Assembly (NCBI RefSeq): GCF_000381365.1
Contig: NZ_KB905467.1
Coordinates: 241,604-305,603, forward strand
Length of the DNA stretch: 64,000 nt
Origin: Bacteroides salyersiae WAL 10018 = DSM 18765 = JCM 12988
GTDB taxonomy: Bacteria; Bacteroidota; Bacteroidia; Bacteroidales; Bacteroidaceae
Direction of reading: 5' to 3'
Below are positions 19,181 through 27,060 of the stretch, in pieces; the first letter of the stretch is position 1, and each line of letters starts with the position of its first letter. A program made the position numbers and the translations under genes. The notes under the pieces were generated by a model that saw only the letters and a program-made list of their open reading frames with translations, searched no databases and was not told where the DNA came from.

Positions 19181-20338
19181 ATGAAAATCCTTTTAGTTCA
19201 CAATAATTACGGAAAATATAGTGGTGAAGAGGCAGTTGTAGACAAAATGGCTGCCATGCTTCAAAGCCACAACCACACCGTTTGTTTTTACCGTTTGACA
19301 ACTGAAGGGGCGAGAGATACAATATCTGATAAAATAAAGGGATTCACAGCTGGAATATATTCTCACTCAGGGGTGAAAGGAATGGCAGAAATATTACTCA
19401 AAGAAAAACCGGATATAATAAATGTGCATAATCTATATCCGTTTATTAGTCCGGCTGCTCTTTTCGAATGTAAGAAAGCAGGTATTCCAGTAGTAATGAC
19501 CGTACATAACTTTCGCCTAATATGCCCTACCGGACTATTTATGCGTAATGGGAAACCTTGTGAACAATGTCTGGACAGAAAAAATGAATGGAGTTGCATC
19601 AAGTACAATTGTGAACATTCCATTTTCAAATCTATAGGATATACGCTAAGAAATGTGTATGCACGTTGGACCAAAGCATATCTGAAAAATGTAGATATGT
19701 TCGCTTGTATCACTGAGTTTCAGAAAAAGAAATTAATAGAAACCGGATATGATAAAAATAAGATTACTGTAATTCCCAATAGTATTGACGCTCCTTGTTC
19801 CTACACTCCTACTACCGGAGGGTATATAGCCTATATTGGAAGGCTAAGCTATGAAAAAGGGTATGATTTATTAGTAGAAGTCGCCCGAAAACATCCTGAA
19901 ATAAAATTTCGTTTTGCCGGGGCTCAAAGAGAACAGAAAAACACAGATATTCCAAGTAATGTAGAGTTTGCAGGTTATCTCCAGAAAGATAAATTATTAG
20001 AATTCATACAGAAAGCTCGATTTATAGTAATACCGAGTAGATGCTATGAAGGATTTCCAATGGCCATATTGGAAGCCGCCTGTCATGGAAAACCGGCAAT
20101 AGCATCCAATCATGGAGGATTTACTGAGATTATCGGTCAAGGAGAAAATGCAATAGGAAAACTATTCGAACCGGGCAATACAGATGATCTGGATAAGCAA
20201 ATAGCAGAACTGTGGAACAATCAGACACTGACTGAAGAATTGGGAGAGAAGGCTTTCAGAAAATTGAAAAAGCATTATGATTCGGAAGTTGTCTATAAGC
20301 AATGGGAAACTCTGTTCAGTAAATTAAAAAACTCATGA
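19181..20338 (+). CDS. Glycosyltransferase, family GT4
   Basis: 385 residues. The start MKILLVHNNYGKYSGEEAV is the usual N-terminal loop of a GT4 group common in capsule loci. The middle holds a cysteine cluster (PCEQCLDRKNEWSCIKYNC, about residues 126-145) seen in that group. The donor motif is EGFPMAILE near residue 290, followed by GGFTEII. It acts on the lipid-linked repeat unit. It is the last of the compact glycosyltransferase run before the damaged acyltransferase gene. Confidence 0.9.
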   Translation: MKILLVHNNYGKYSGEEAVVDKMAAMLQSHNHTVCFYRLTTEGARDTISDKIKGFTAGIYSHSGVKGMAEILLKEKPDIINVHNLYPFISPAALFECKKAGIPVVMTVHNFRLICPTGLFMRNGKPCEQCLDRKNEWSCIKYNCEHSIFKSIGYTLRNVYARWTKAYLKNVDMFACITEFQKKKLIETGYDKNKITVIPNSIDAPCSYTPTTGGYIAYIGRLSYEKGYDLLVEVARKHPEIKFRFAGAQREQKNTDIPSNVEFAGYLQKDKLLEFIQKARFIVIPSRCYEGFPMAILEAACHGKPAIASNHGGFTEIIGQGENAIGKLFEPGNTDDLDKQIAELWNNQTLTEELGEKAFRKLKKHYDSEVVYKQWETLFSKLKNS

Positions 20339-20363
20339 CATTAATAAATAACCCAAGATTTTA

Positions 20364-21436
20364 ATGAAAATAGCAATTTACAAAAGTAATGATACAAAAA
20401 AGGTCGACACCATTAGAGGGGGGGACAAAACCTATGCCAAACTCGTAATGTAGGATTAGATTTTATAAGAAGTTGTGCCATATTATTTGTAATAGCAGGA
20501 CATTTTTTCAGTTTACATACAGCTTTCAAAACAAGTACTTTCGAAGGAACTTCCTTATTCATACAAGCAACAATCAGCTTCTTGTTCTATATAGGCGTTT
20601 CCCTCTTTCTTCTATTAACCGGTTATCTGAATACCAATAAATCAATCAACAAGAAATATTATAAAGGAGGTGTCAGGGTCATTATTTCCTACCTACTGTT
20701 TTCATTAATAACAATTATATTCAGAAAATATTATCTGCATGAAAGCCTGTCGTGGATACAATGGGGATTAAAAGTATTAGATTTCTCTGCCATCCCCTAC
20801 GGTTGGTATATAGAAATGTGGATCGGACTATTTTTGCTGACCCCTTTTCTGAATCTATTATATAAAGCGATACCTGACCAGAAACAGAAATTAATACTTA
20901 TAGGTACATTATACATAATGACTGCACTACCCGATCTTCTGAACAGATATGGAGTACATTTAGTTCCCGGTTTTTGGCAACAGTGTTTTCCGTTGACATT
21001 CTACTTTATAGGAGCCTATATACACGAATATAAACCAACAATAAGAAAAGGATGGGCATGGATGATCATATTGGGTATATGTTTGATAAATCCTATTTTT
21101 AATCTTATATTTATCCATAATCATACATTAGTACAAATATGTGGAAGTTCCAATGGGGTTTTCGGAATACCAATAGCCGTATTGTTTTTCTTACTGTTTT
21201 ATCAATTGGATATTCACTCTAAAATGAATAAAAAAATACTGGCTAAAATATCCGTCTTATCATTGGATATGTATCTGTGCTGCTATATTTTCGATGCAAT
21301 TTATTATCCATATTTTAAAGAACATTATTTCGTTAATCAGTCTCAATTTGGAATATATTTCTTTATACTTGTTCCGCTTGTGTTTATTTCATCATTTGCT
21401 GTGGCATGGTTAAAGGAAAGAATATTAAGAAGATGA
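20364..21436 (+). pseudogene. Membrane acyltransferase (acyltransferase 3 family), frameshifted near its start
   Basis: From about 20440 to the stop at 21436 one frame encodes a multi-spanning acyltransferase-3 protein: NVGLDFIRSCAILFVIAGHF (the family's RxxA/H motif helix), YIGVSLFLLLTGYL, then about nine further helices, close to 330 residues. This frame has no usable start: it is closed by TAG at 20413. The ATG at 20364 reads 29 codons and stops at 20451. One extra G in the G7 run at 20418-20424 would join it to the main frame; alternatively loss of a base near 20436 would let ATG 20434, which has a GGGGGGG ribosome-site-like run before it, open the frame. Members O-acetylate or succinylate polysaccharides. 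As read, the gene is off or broken. Confidence 0.75.
20418..20424 (+). repeat. Poly-G tract (G7) at the start of the acyltransferase gene
   Basis: Seven G in a row in otherwise AT-rich DNA. It lies either in the first codons or in the ribosome-binding region of the acyltransferase, depending on which start is used. Length change by slipped-strand mispairing would switch the frame: G8 would fuse ATG 20364 to the acyltransferase frame. Reading errors in homopolymers are an equally simple explanation. Confidence 0.6.
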
Positions 21437-21575
21437 GTGGAATTTGTTGATATTTCAGATACATGTAAATGGAAGAAGGAAGAATAAAAGGATTATTTAA
21501 TGGTAAAAAAATATAACCTGTTGGTTCGCTTGTAAAATATTGATTATTAGCATTGTATAAACTTCTATATTTTCC

Positions 21576-21651
21576 CGTAGAGTTTCGGAGCGTTTCTCGT
21601 AGAGAAATCGGGTGAAACTCTACGAGGAACGGGGAGTTGCTCTACGAGAAA
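21576..21651. repeat. Compound palindromic repeat with four GTAGAG/CTCTAC units
   Basis: Two interleaved perfect inverted repeats lie in 76 bases: CGTAGAGTTTC (21576-21586) pairs with GAAACTCTACG (21614-21624), and TTTCTCGTAGAG (21593-21604) pairs with CTCTACGAGAAA (21640-21651). The centre TTTCTCGTAGAGAAA (21593-21607) is itself a short hairpin. Alternative stems are therefore possible. It looks like a REP/BIME-type extragenic palindrome, is not followed by a T run, and sits in the 327-base gap between the acyltransferase and the first YdcF-like gene. Nothing else recognisable is in that gap. Confidence 0.7.
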
Positions 21652-21763
21652 TTAACTGAATATCCATAAAATGTGACAATGGTGTATAGTAGTAAAGGTA
21701 GAAATATTCATTAATTGTAATATTAATGAATATTCTCTTTGAGAGTGAGTATATTTAATAATC

Positions 21764-22495
21764 GTGTTAAAACTACAGTCTAAGATATTTAAACGGTGTA
21801 TTGCCATTTGTCTATTGTTCTCCTATCTCTTAACCAATAACTTATTTTACTCTTACGTCTGCTATTGGAATGACAAGTCTTATATCACCCCTCAATGGAA
21901 TCCATGTAAGAAATATAAAATCGGAATCATAATGGGAGGATTCGGATACATGGATAAATTTACCGGAAAAATAGGCTACGTGATGTATAGTGAAAATAGA
22001 ACTCAGAATGGAATCAGGCCGGACATGAGAAACAGATTGTGGAGAGCTATCAGTTTATGGAAAGAAGGACATCTGGAGAAGATACTGATCACAGGAGATA
22101 TGGTGGCAAACATACATAAAGATGGAACCTCAGAAAAGAATCTATTTCTGTGCTATATGAAAAAGTATGCCGGAGTTCCTCCGGAAGTTTTTGTATTTGA
22201 ACAGCAATCGAAGAATATATACGAAAATGTCCTTTTCACATCGGAAATTCTTAAACAGAGAGAGATTACAGGACCGGATTGTCTTTTAATAACAACGGCA
22301 TCACACGTTGGACGTAGTTTGAAATGCTTCTCCGAGCAAGGAATCGATATAGATTATTTCTCCGTAGATGCAAGAAAACCTCTTATGATATCTGGCAATT
22401 GGTGGCAACCGGATATAAGGATTTTAAAGAAATGGGAAGAGTTGTTATACGAATGGGGTGGCATTATGGTCTATTGGCTAAAAGGTTATATCTAA
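21764..22495 (+). CDS. YdcF-like (DUF218) membrane protein, copy 1
   Basis: 243 residues from a GTG start; an in-frame stop lies 15 bases upstream. One membrane helix (CIAICLLFSYLLTNNLF) precedes the DUF218 core: KIGIIMGGFGYMD, EKILITGDMV, KNIYENV and LLITTASHVGRSLKCF. Compared with the next gene it lacks about 35 N-terminal residues including the first helix, so it may be shortened. E. coli relatives (SanA, ElyC, YdcF) act at the cell envelope and affect undecaprenyl-phosphate or murein metabolism. A role in polysaccharide ligation or lipid-carrier handling is only inferred from context. Confidence 0.8.
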   Translation: MLKLQSKIFKRCIAICLLFSYLLTNNLFYSYVCYWNDKSYITPQWNPCKKYKIGIIMGGFGYMDKFTGKIGYVMYSENRTQNGIRPDMRNRLWRAISLWKEGHLEKILITGDMVANIHKDGTSEKNLFLCYMKKYAGVPPEVFVFEQQSKNIYENVLFTSEILKQREITGPDCLLITTASHVGRSLKCFSEQGIDIDYFSVDARKPLMISGNWWQPDIRILKKWEELLYEWGGIMVYWLKGYI

Positions 22496-22505
22496 AAATG
22501 AAATT

Positions 22506-23282
22506 ATGTTTTTTGAACTTAGCAAATTTCTAAACTTCTTTCTTATTTCACCTATCAGTTGGATGTTTTTCTTGTTGATAGGCTTTTGTTTGTTTAAGAG
22601 AAGGCGCAGGAAAAAGGCGTGCTTGATCAGTTGTATTGCTTTGTTTCTAATTTTTACTAATAATTTACTGGTAGATTATGTAAAATATCTAACTGTAAAA
22701 GAATACAGTGCAATGACAATCTCAGTGGGAAAACAATATAAACTTGCTATCGTGATGGGAGGATTTGCTTCTATGAATAGAAATACCGGGCAAATGCAAT
22801 ATGAACTTGATCGGGCAGACCGAATTTGGGAAGCTGTGAGGCTTTGGAAGAAAGGGGTTGTAGAAAGGATTTTGATTACAGGTGATCCTACTTCCATTAT
22901 TCAGAAAGATGGGACCTCTACAAAAGAATTGTTTCTTAACTATATGGAAGAGTTGGGAGTACCTCGTTCTGTTTTTCTCCTTGAACAACAGGCTCGAAAT
23001 ACACGTGAAAATGTAATATATGTTCGGAGTATTCTTGAAACAGAGCGAATAACAGAAGAGGAATGTGTACTTATTACTTCCGTTACTCATATGAAACGCA
23101 GTTTGAAATGCTTTGCTAAAATTGGGATACACTTGGATATGTATCCGGTAAACACTTACATAAGGCCGGCTAATATAAATCATCGCTCTTTTTATCCGGA
23201 TTGGGAAGCCGCAATGAAATGGCAGGAACTGTTGAATGAGCAAATAGGGGATATTGTTTATTCATTCGTAGGGTATATTTGA
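22506..23282 (+). CDS. YdcF-like (DUF218) membrane protein, copy 2
   Basis: 258 residues with two N-terminal helices (about 10-27 and 38-55) separated by a basic loop (KRRRRKK), then the DUF218 core KLAIVMGGFASMN, ERILITGDPTS, RNTRENV and VLITSVTHMKRSLKCF. It is a clear paralogue of the gene 10 bases upstream: ILITGD, KDGTS, RENV/YENV and RSLKCF occur in the same order at the same spacing. The pair looks like a tandem duplication in which this copy kept the full N terminus. It probably acts in the inner membrane facing the periplasm; the substrate is unknown. Confidence 0.85.
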   Translation: MFFELSKFLNFFLISPISWMFFLLIGFCLFKRRRRKKACLISCIALFLIFTNNLLVDYVKYLTVKEYSAMTISVGKQYKLAIVMGGFASMNRNTGQMQYELDRADRIWEAVRLWKKGVVERILITGDPTSIIQKDGTSTKELFLNYMEELGVPRSVFLLEQQARNTRENVIYVRSILETERITEEECVLITSVTHMKRSLKCFAKIGIHLDMYPVNTYIRPANINHRSFYPDWEAAMKWQELLNEQIGDIVYSFVGYI

Positions 23283-23298
23283 CATTTTTATTCATTTT

Positions 23299-24072
23299 AT
23301 GGAACGATATTTTAATATCAATTACGAGTTTGATAAAGTTCGTATTTTGGCAGCAGTTGAGGAACAGCTTCAACAAAGCTCTTCTGGTTATGTTTGTGTA
23401 GCCGATGGGGTCATATTAAATACAGTTAATAGCGATGCAGAATATATGCATGTGGTTAATAACGGTATGTTTTCTATTTGTGATAGTAGTTATGTACCAA
23501 TCTATCTTCGTTGGATTTATGGAATAAAGCGTTCTCAATATGCCGGGAGTGATATATTTAGAGATCTTGTTCATCAAAAAAAATATCGGATGTTTTTTAT
23601 GGGAGCATCACAAACGATATTGAATGGACTACGGTCTAATTTGTCTCAAATAGATAAGCGTATTGATAATATGACATTTTATGAATTGCCATTCTGTGAT
23701 GTGGAAGATTTTGACTATCAGAATATTGCTCAAATGATAGAGAAAGATAAGGCAGAAATTATTTGGATTGCATTAGGAGCTCCTAAACAAGAAATTTTCA
23801 TGAATCGACTGCAACCACATTTACGGAAAGGAGTAATGATTGCTGTTGGAGCTGTTTTTAAATTTTATAGTGGGTGTAGCGTACGACGTGCTCCTGGCTG
23901 GATCGTCCGATTACACGGAGAGTTTGTCTATCGAATATTTAGTGAACCTAAAAAGCAAATACAGCGATGTGCTTTAATTCTTTATACGCTTCCGTCTTTA
24001 TTATATAATGAGTGGAAAAGGAAACATAAAAAAGAATCATCAACAAAGATTTCTACTTGGCTTGTTCTTTGA
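23299..24072 (+). CDS. WecG/TagA/CpsF family glycosyltransferase (GT26)
   Basis: 257 residues. Family marks are the early ADGVILNTVN and MHVVNNG, FFMGASQTIL, the ALGAPKQEIFM motif near residue 156 and GAVFKFYSG near 190. GT26 enzymes transfer N-acetylmannosamine or its uronic acid (WecG, TagA) or glucose (GumM-like) onto lipid-linked intermediates, and usually act as the second transferase after a WecA-type enzyme, which fits gene 3958-5061. It is the last gene of the polysaccharide locus, 16 bases after the second YdcF-like gene. Confidence 0.88.
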   Translation: MERYFNINYEFDKVRILAAVEEQLQQSSSGYVCVADGVILNTVNSDAEYMHVVNNGMFSICDSSYVPIYLRWIYGIKRSQYAGSDIFRDLVHQKKYRMFFMGASQTILNGLRSNLSQIDKRIDNMTFYELPFCDVEDFDYQNIAQMIEKDKAEIIWIALGAPKQEIFMNRLQPHLRKGVMIAVGAVFKFYSGCSVRRAPGWIVRLHGEFVYRIFSEPKKQIQRCALILYTLPSLLYNEWKRKHKKESSTKISTWLVL

Positions 24073-24740
24073 TAGGGGAGTAGGATAAAACTCTAATAAA
24101 AAAACATAAAAATCAAGGCTTTAATTGGGTTTTGGTGATCTGCCTGGGATTTATAATTTGACTTTGTCTGATTTTTATTGATTTTGTATGGTGTTATGAA
24201 TCAGTATGTTATAACTTTATTTCTATTTTCTAATAGCACATAAATTTTGTACGATTAAATAAAGAGTGGGGAGTAAATAGACACTTACTCTCCACCTTTT
24301 TTCTTTTCATATTTGTTTCAAAATAACAAATAAAGGAATAAAATATATGATGGAAATTAGTTATAATTGTAGAGCATTTTTACATAAGAATGGCTAGGCT
24401 ATGATTTGCGTCAGATGGAATAAAGAAGCGTGAAGTTGTATTTTCTGTGGGTTACAATGATGATCCTATAAAAATGGTATAATGAGAATCAAAGAACCAG
24501 ATACAATACTACTTCCAAAAAACTGGAGAGAATACATAAATCACACTCCAAAAGATTACTATACCATGAGAAAATCATTTATATTTTATGTAAGGATACT
24601 TGCTTTCACCAAGTAAATGCATTTGTAGAATGATACGGAGAAAATAGACTTATTTTGAAATTATAATGGAGAATATTAATGAACAATATCTTAATATTTG
24701 TAATGTAAATGCTTAAACAATAGTTAATTTCTTTCATAAA
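24073..24740. other. AT-rich intergenic stretch after the polysaccharide locus
   Basis: No convincing intact gene. It holds the terminator at 24266, a short frame at 24432-24482 whose product EVVFSVGYNDDPIKMV recalls the second helix-turn-helix of AraC-type regulators and may be a gene remnant, and a 44-codon ATG frame at 24482-24616 with no relative that I recognise. The right end is the promoter of the next gene. Confidence 0.5.
24266..24306 (+). terminator. Intrinsic terminator after the polysaccharide operon
   Basis: GTGGGGAGTAA (24266-24276) pairs with TTACTCTCCAC (24285-24295) through 11 positions with one G-T pair and an 8-base loop, followed by CCTTTTTTCTTTT. It sits 194 bases after the last glycosyltransferase gene and would end the long rightward transcript. 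Confidence 0.75.
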
Positions 24741-24772
24741 TTTGTGAATTTATGAATTGTACAATAATTTTG
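24741..24772 (+). promoter_or_regulatory. Bacteroides-type promoter of the outer-membrane protein gene
   Basis: TTTG at 24741-24744 and TAATTTTG at 24765-24772 with a 20-base spacer match the Bacteroides primary-sigma consensus (TTTG, 19-21, TAnnTTTG). The gene start at 24802 is 30 bases downstream. Confidence 0.75.
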
Positions 24773-24801
24773 CAGCCAAATTAATTTTAAGAAGAAATAA
24801 T

Positions 24802-25518
24802 ATGAGATCGTTTTTATTAGGATTATTAGCTATCGGCCTTGGCTACACGGCAAATGCACAAACCTCTAAGGAGGAGTTACAACAGGCAAAAATAGATTCG
24901 CTGACTACTGTTATTCAAGATTTACGAACCAATCAGCAGAACATACAGAAACAGATTGAAACTGTTGACAAAAATGCGACTGTATGGAAGCGTGGAAAGT
25001 ACCGTAACTTTAGTTTTAGCAAAGAAAAACTTGAAATTGATGGTTTTGATGCTGCTATTAAAAGTGAATGGGGAGCTGCAATTACACTGGGAAAGACATT
25101 TTATTTGCATAAGACTCCTATCTTGAATATGATTAAGATTGGTCTTGACTGGACCTATTTCGATATTAGTGCTGCCGGATATGAAATGAATAATGAGGAA
25201 GGGGGAAAGGATGACACCTATCATTTTACAGCAGGCATGCATATCGGTCCTTCTGTAACGGTAAATCCGATAGATAATCTGAAAGCCAGTGTTTATTTCC
25301 GTTATGCACCGAGTTATGCAGGAATGTATGCAGACGATGAATATTATTCAGGTGGATATGCCAGCTTCTTTGTTTCCGGTCTTTCCGTAGCTTATAAAGT
25401 TATTTCAGTTGGAGTGGAGAAGCGTTGGGGGACCGTTAAATATGACCGCTCGGATACAGATGAAAAAACTAAGTTTAAAGTTTCAGGTCCCCGTTTTTAT
25501 ATAGGTTTCCGTTTTTAA
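24802..25518 (+). CDS. Secreted outer-membrane beta-barrel protein with coiled coil
   Basis: 238 residues from ATG 24802; the frame extends 45 bases further up to a TTG, but that part overlaps the promoter and the ATG gives a clean signal peptide (MRSFLLGLLAIGLGYTANA, cut before QTSKEE). Residues 22-60 form a coiled coil (QQAKIDSLTTVIQDLRTNQ), and the rest shows alternating aromatic strands ending in FYIGFRF, the usual C-terminal barrel strand with a final Phe. It is a small outer-membrane protein of unknown function and is transcribed on its own, with its own promoter and terminator. It is the last host gene before the prophage. Confidence 0.8.
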   Translation: MRSFLLGLLAIGLGYTANAQTSKEELQQAKIDSLTTVIQDLRTNQQNIQKQIETVDKNATVWKRGKYRNFSFSKEKLEIDGFDAAIKSEWGAAITLGKTFYLHKTPILNMIKIGLDWTYFDISAAGYEMNNEEGGKDDTYHFTAGMHIGPSVTVNPIDNLKASVYFRYAPSYAGMYADDEYYSGGYASFFVSGLSVAYKVISVGVEKRWGTVKYDRSDTDEKTKFKVSGPRFYIGFRF

Positions 25519-25617
25519 TCAAATCGTTCGATTATAAGGAATGTTGTTGGATACTATAGTTTTTCATATAATGACAGACATAATATTGTAATACTTATTC
25601 CAACAGGAAAAGAAATT

Positions 25618-25655
25618 AAAGGAAGGTAGCTTTTTACACTATCTTCCTTTTTTAT
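25618..25655 (+). terminator. Intrinsic terminator of the outer-membrane protein gene
   Basis: AAAGGAAGGTAG (25618-25629) pairs with CTATCTTCCTTT (25639-25650) with one G-T pair, followed by TTTATTTATT. It lies about 100 bases after the stop codon. The 492 bases between that gene and the next contain only this, the tRNA fragment and the tRNA terminator. Confidence 0.8.
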
Positions 25656-25753
25656 TTATTCCTACTTCAACTTCATCGCTAACGCATCTTTCCTGATATC
25701 TAAAACCAAATCTTTTACGGCTAAGTTTGAAGTAGTACTGAGATAAGTTACAG

Positions 25754-25786
25754 AAAAAAAAGCTGCTAATTTGTTGATTAACAGCT
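25754..25786 (-). terminator. Native terminator of the tRNA-Ala gene
   Basis: On the minus strand AGCTGTTAAT (25786-25777) pairs with ATTAGCAGCT (25770-25761) with one wobble pair, followed by T8. It begins four bases after the 3' end of the tRNA fragment, so it is the original tRNA terminator. Its presence marks this side as undisturbed host DNA. Confidence 0.8.
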
Positions 25787-25790
25787 TTTG

Positions 25791-25833
25791 TGGAGAGTAT
25801 CGGACTCGAACCGATCACCTCGACACTGCCAGT
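25791..25833 (-). tRNA. 3' fragment of tRNA-Ala(GGC): prophage attachment site
   Basis: Read on the minus strand this is the 3' part of a tRNA. The anticodon loop is CTGGCAG (anticodon GGC), then the anticodon 3' stem TGTCG, variable AGGTG, T arm ATCGG-TTCGAGT-CCGAT, acceptor strand ACTCTCC and discriminator A. The 5' half is absent: after the anticodon loop the bases no longer pair with TGTCG. CCA is not encoded, as is common in Bacteroides. A 3' fragment with its own terminator is what tyrosine-recombinase integration into a tRNA gene leaves at one end; the complete tRNA should be at the far, right-hand end of the element. The core may be up to 43 bases. Confidence 0.85.
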
Positions 25834-26010
25834 ATGAACCTTATTTATATGTAAACTGACAGCTATTCAGTATGTTACAACGGATTTTAAAAACTCCAAA
25901 GATTCGTTTTGGAAAAAAATAGGTTTTTATTCGTTGATTACACTCAATATTTTTCCTTATTTATATGCGCATATATGAGATAAAATTGTGGGTGCATGTA
26001 TATTTTATAT

Positions 26011-26520
26011 TTAGAACACGTATACCATATTTGCTCCTGATCCGTCAAGGTGTAATCGGATAAATTTCCCTGCTTTTATCTTATATTGAATTGATGCTAT
26101 TTGAAGTCCTATGGCGGCAGCAGCACAAATACTTCCTCCAATAACTAATCCTTTAGCTTTACCTGTCATTTTAACTTTTTCATTTTTGTTTATTTCGAAT
26201 TTCTCAGAAAGGCACCCATAACCTATTAATAATCCAGCTGATATTGCTCCAAAACCAATAGATGCACTTTGACAGTTTGTTGAATAACGAGAACATTTGT
26301 CATACATGTTTAGATTTATAACTTTTAACATGCCTTCTAAAGAAGTGTTCTTTCCTATGTTGGGATTGAAAGGAAGGTTATCTTCATTGAATGAAATAGT
26401 ATCCTGTGAGGCGATTATTTCGTTATATTTCTCTATCATCTTTTTTCTATATCCCGGTGAAAATTGTGCGTAAGAATTAAATGCAGAAAATAAAATGATA
26501 AGTAAAAGCCCTATTCTCAT
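26011..26520 (-). CDS. Secreted/membrane protein of the lysogeny module, unknown function
   Basis: 169 residues with a signal peptide (MRIGLLLIILFSAFNSYAQ). A Gly/Ala-rich hydrophobic pair follows: about 88-105 (IGFGAISAGLLIGYG) and about 123-142 (GLVIGGSICAAAAIGLQIA), separated by a lysine-rich loop. It is transcribed away from the lytic genes together with the lipoprotein and probably the repressor, so it should be made in the lysogen. Such envelope proteins next to a repressor are often superinfection-exclusion or host-altering genes; that role is inference. I recognise no family. Confidence 0.7.
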   Translation of the reverse strand: MRIGLLLIILFSAFNSYAQFSPGYRKKMIEKYNEIIASQDTISFNEDNLPFNPNIGKNTSLEGMLKVINLNMYDKCSRYSTNCQSASIGFGAISAGLLIGYGCLSEKFEINKNEKVKMTGKAKGLVIGGSICAAAAIGLQIASIQYKIKAGKFIRLHLDGSGANMVYVF

Positions 26521-26577
26521 AATTTATAGTTCTTGTTGTTATATTATTTATTATTCGATATTAGTTCTGATAATAGT

Positions 26578-27054
26578 TTAAAGCCATCCGCTTATAATTA
26601 AACATTTATGTGTATTTCCATTAAAAGAATATGTTCCAATTCTTCCGATTGCTATCTCCCAATTACTCTTCAAGGATACATCCTTTATAGTGTATTCGTC
26701 ATAATAACAAAATTTTATATCAGCTACTAAATAATATTGTGAATTTTTATCTTGGCTGTTTCCGTTAAGGCTTTCTACTTTATCTATTAACTCCTGTGGA
26801 GGACTTATAGAATTGAAATTTTCTTCATAATCATAGATTGTATAATGTATTCTTTTACATCTGGAAGTCAAAATTCCAACTTTAACGTTGTTAGGTGGAT
26901 TTACTATTTCAGCTTTTCTATAATAGAAAGTCTGTATATAGTCGAATCTTTCGAGATACTTGGTTGTTATGGGAGCTACTTCTTCATTGTCTTTACTGCA
27001 ACTTATAAATAGGAATATCCCAAACAGTATAGAAATTATTTTTAGATATCTCAT
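26578..27054 (-). CDS. Prophage lipoprotein of unknown function
   Basis: 158 residues with a lipoprotein signal (ISILFGIFLFISCSKDNEE, lipidated Cys at about residue 19 followed by SKDNEE). The rest is a soluble, strand-rich domain with two further cysteines. It stops 57 bases before the secreted protein gene and starts 6 bases after the repressor stop, so the three minus-strand genes can be one lysogenic transcript. An acidic stretch after the lipid Cys is typical of surface-exposed Bacteroidetes lipoproteins, so it could sit on the outside of the lysogen. Its role is unknown; phage exclusion is a guess. Confidence 0.75.
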   Translation of the reverse strand: MRYLKIISILFGIFLFISCSKDNEEVAPITTKYLERFDYIQTFYYRKAEIVNPPNNVKVGILTSRCKRIHYTIYDYEENFNSISPPQELIDKVESLNGNSQDKNSQYYLVADIKFCYYDEYTIKDVSLKSNWEIAIGRIGTYSFNGNTHKCLIISGWL

Positions 27055-27060
27055 GATTGT

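Noticed and set aside
22722..23243. 173-codon minus-strand frame over the second YdcF-like gene
   Set aside because: The plus-strand gene has clear family motifs; the minus-strand product has none.
1..24072. Invertible promoter of the capsule type and UpxY/UpxZ regulators
   Set aside because: No such genes or flanking inverted repeats of that kind are visible in the window; they could lie to the left.
25658..25745. Minus-strand frame ending in LVLDIRKDALAMKLK, possible end of a recombinase
   Set aside because: It runs out of the tRNA terminator with no start, is about 29 residues long, and lacks recombinase motifs.
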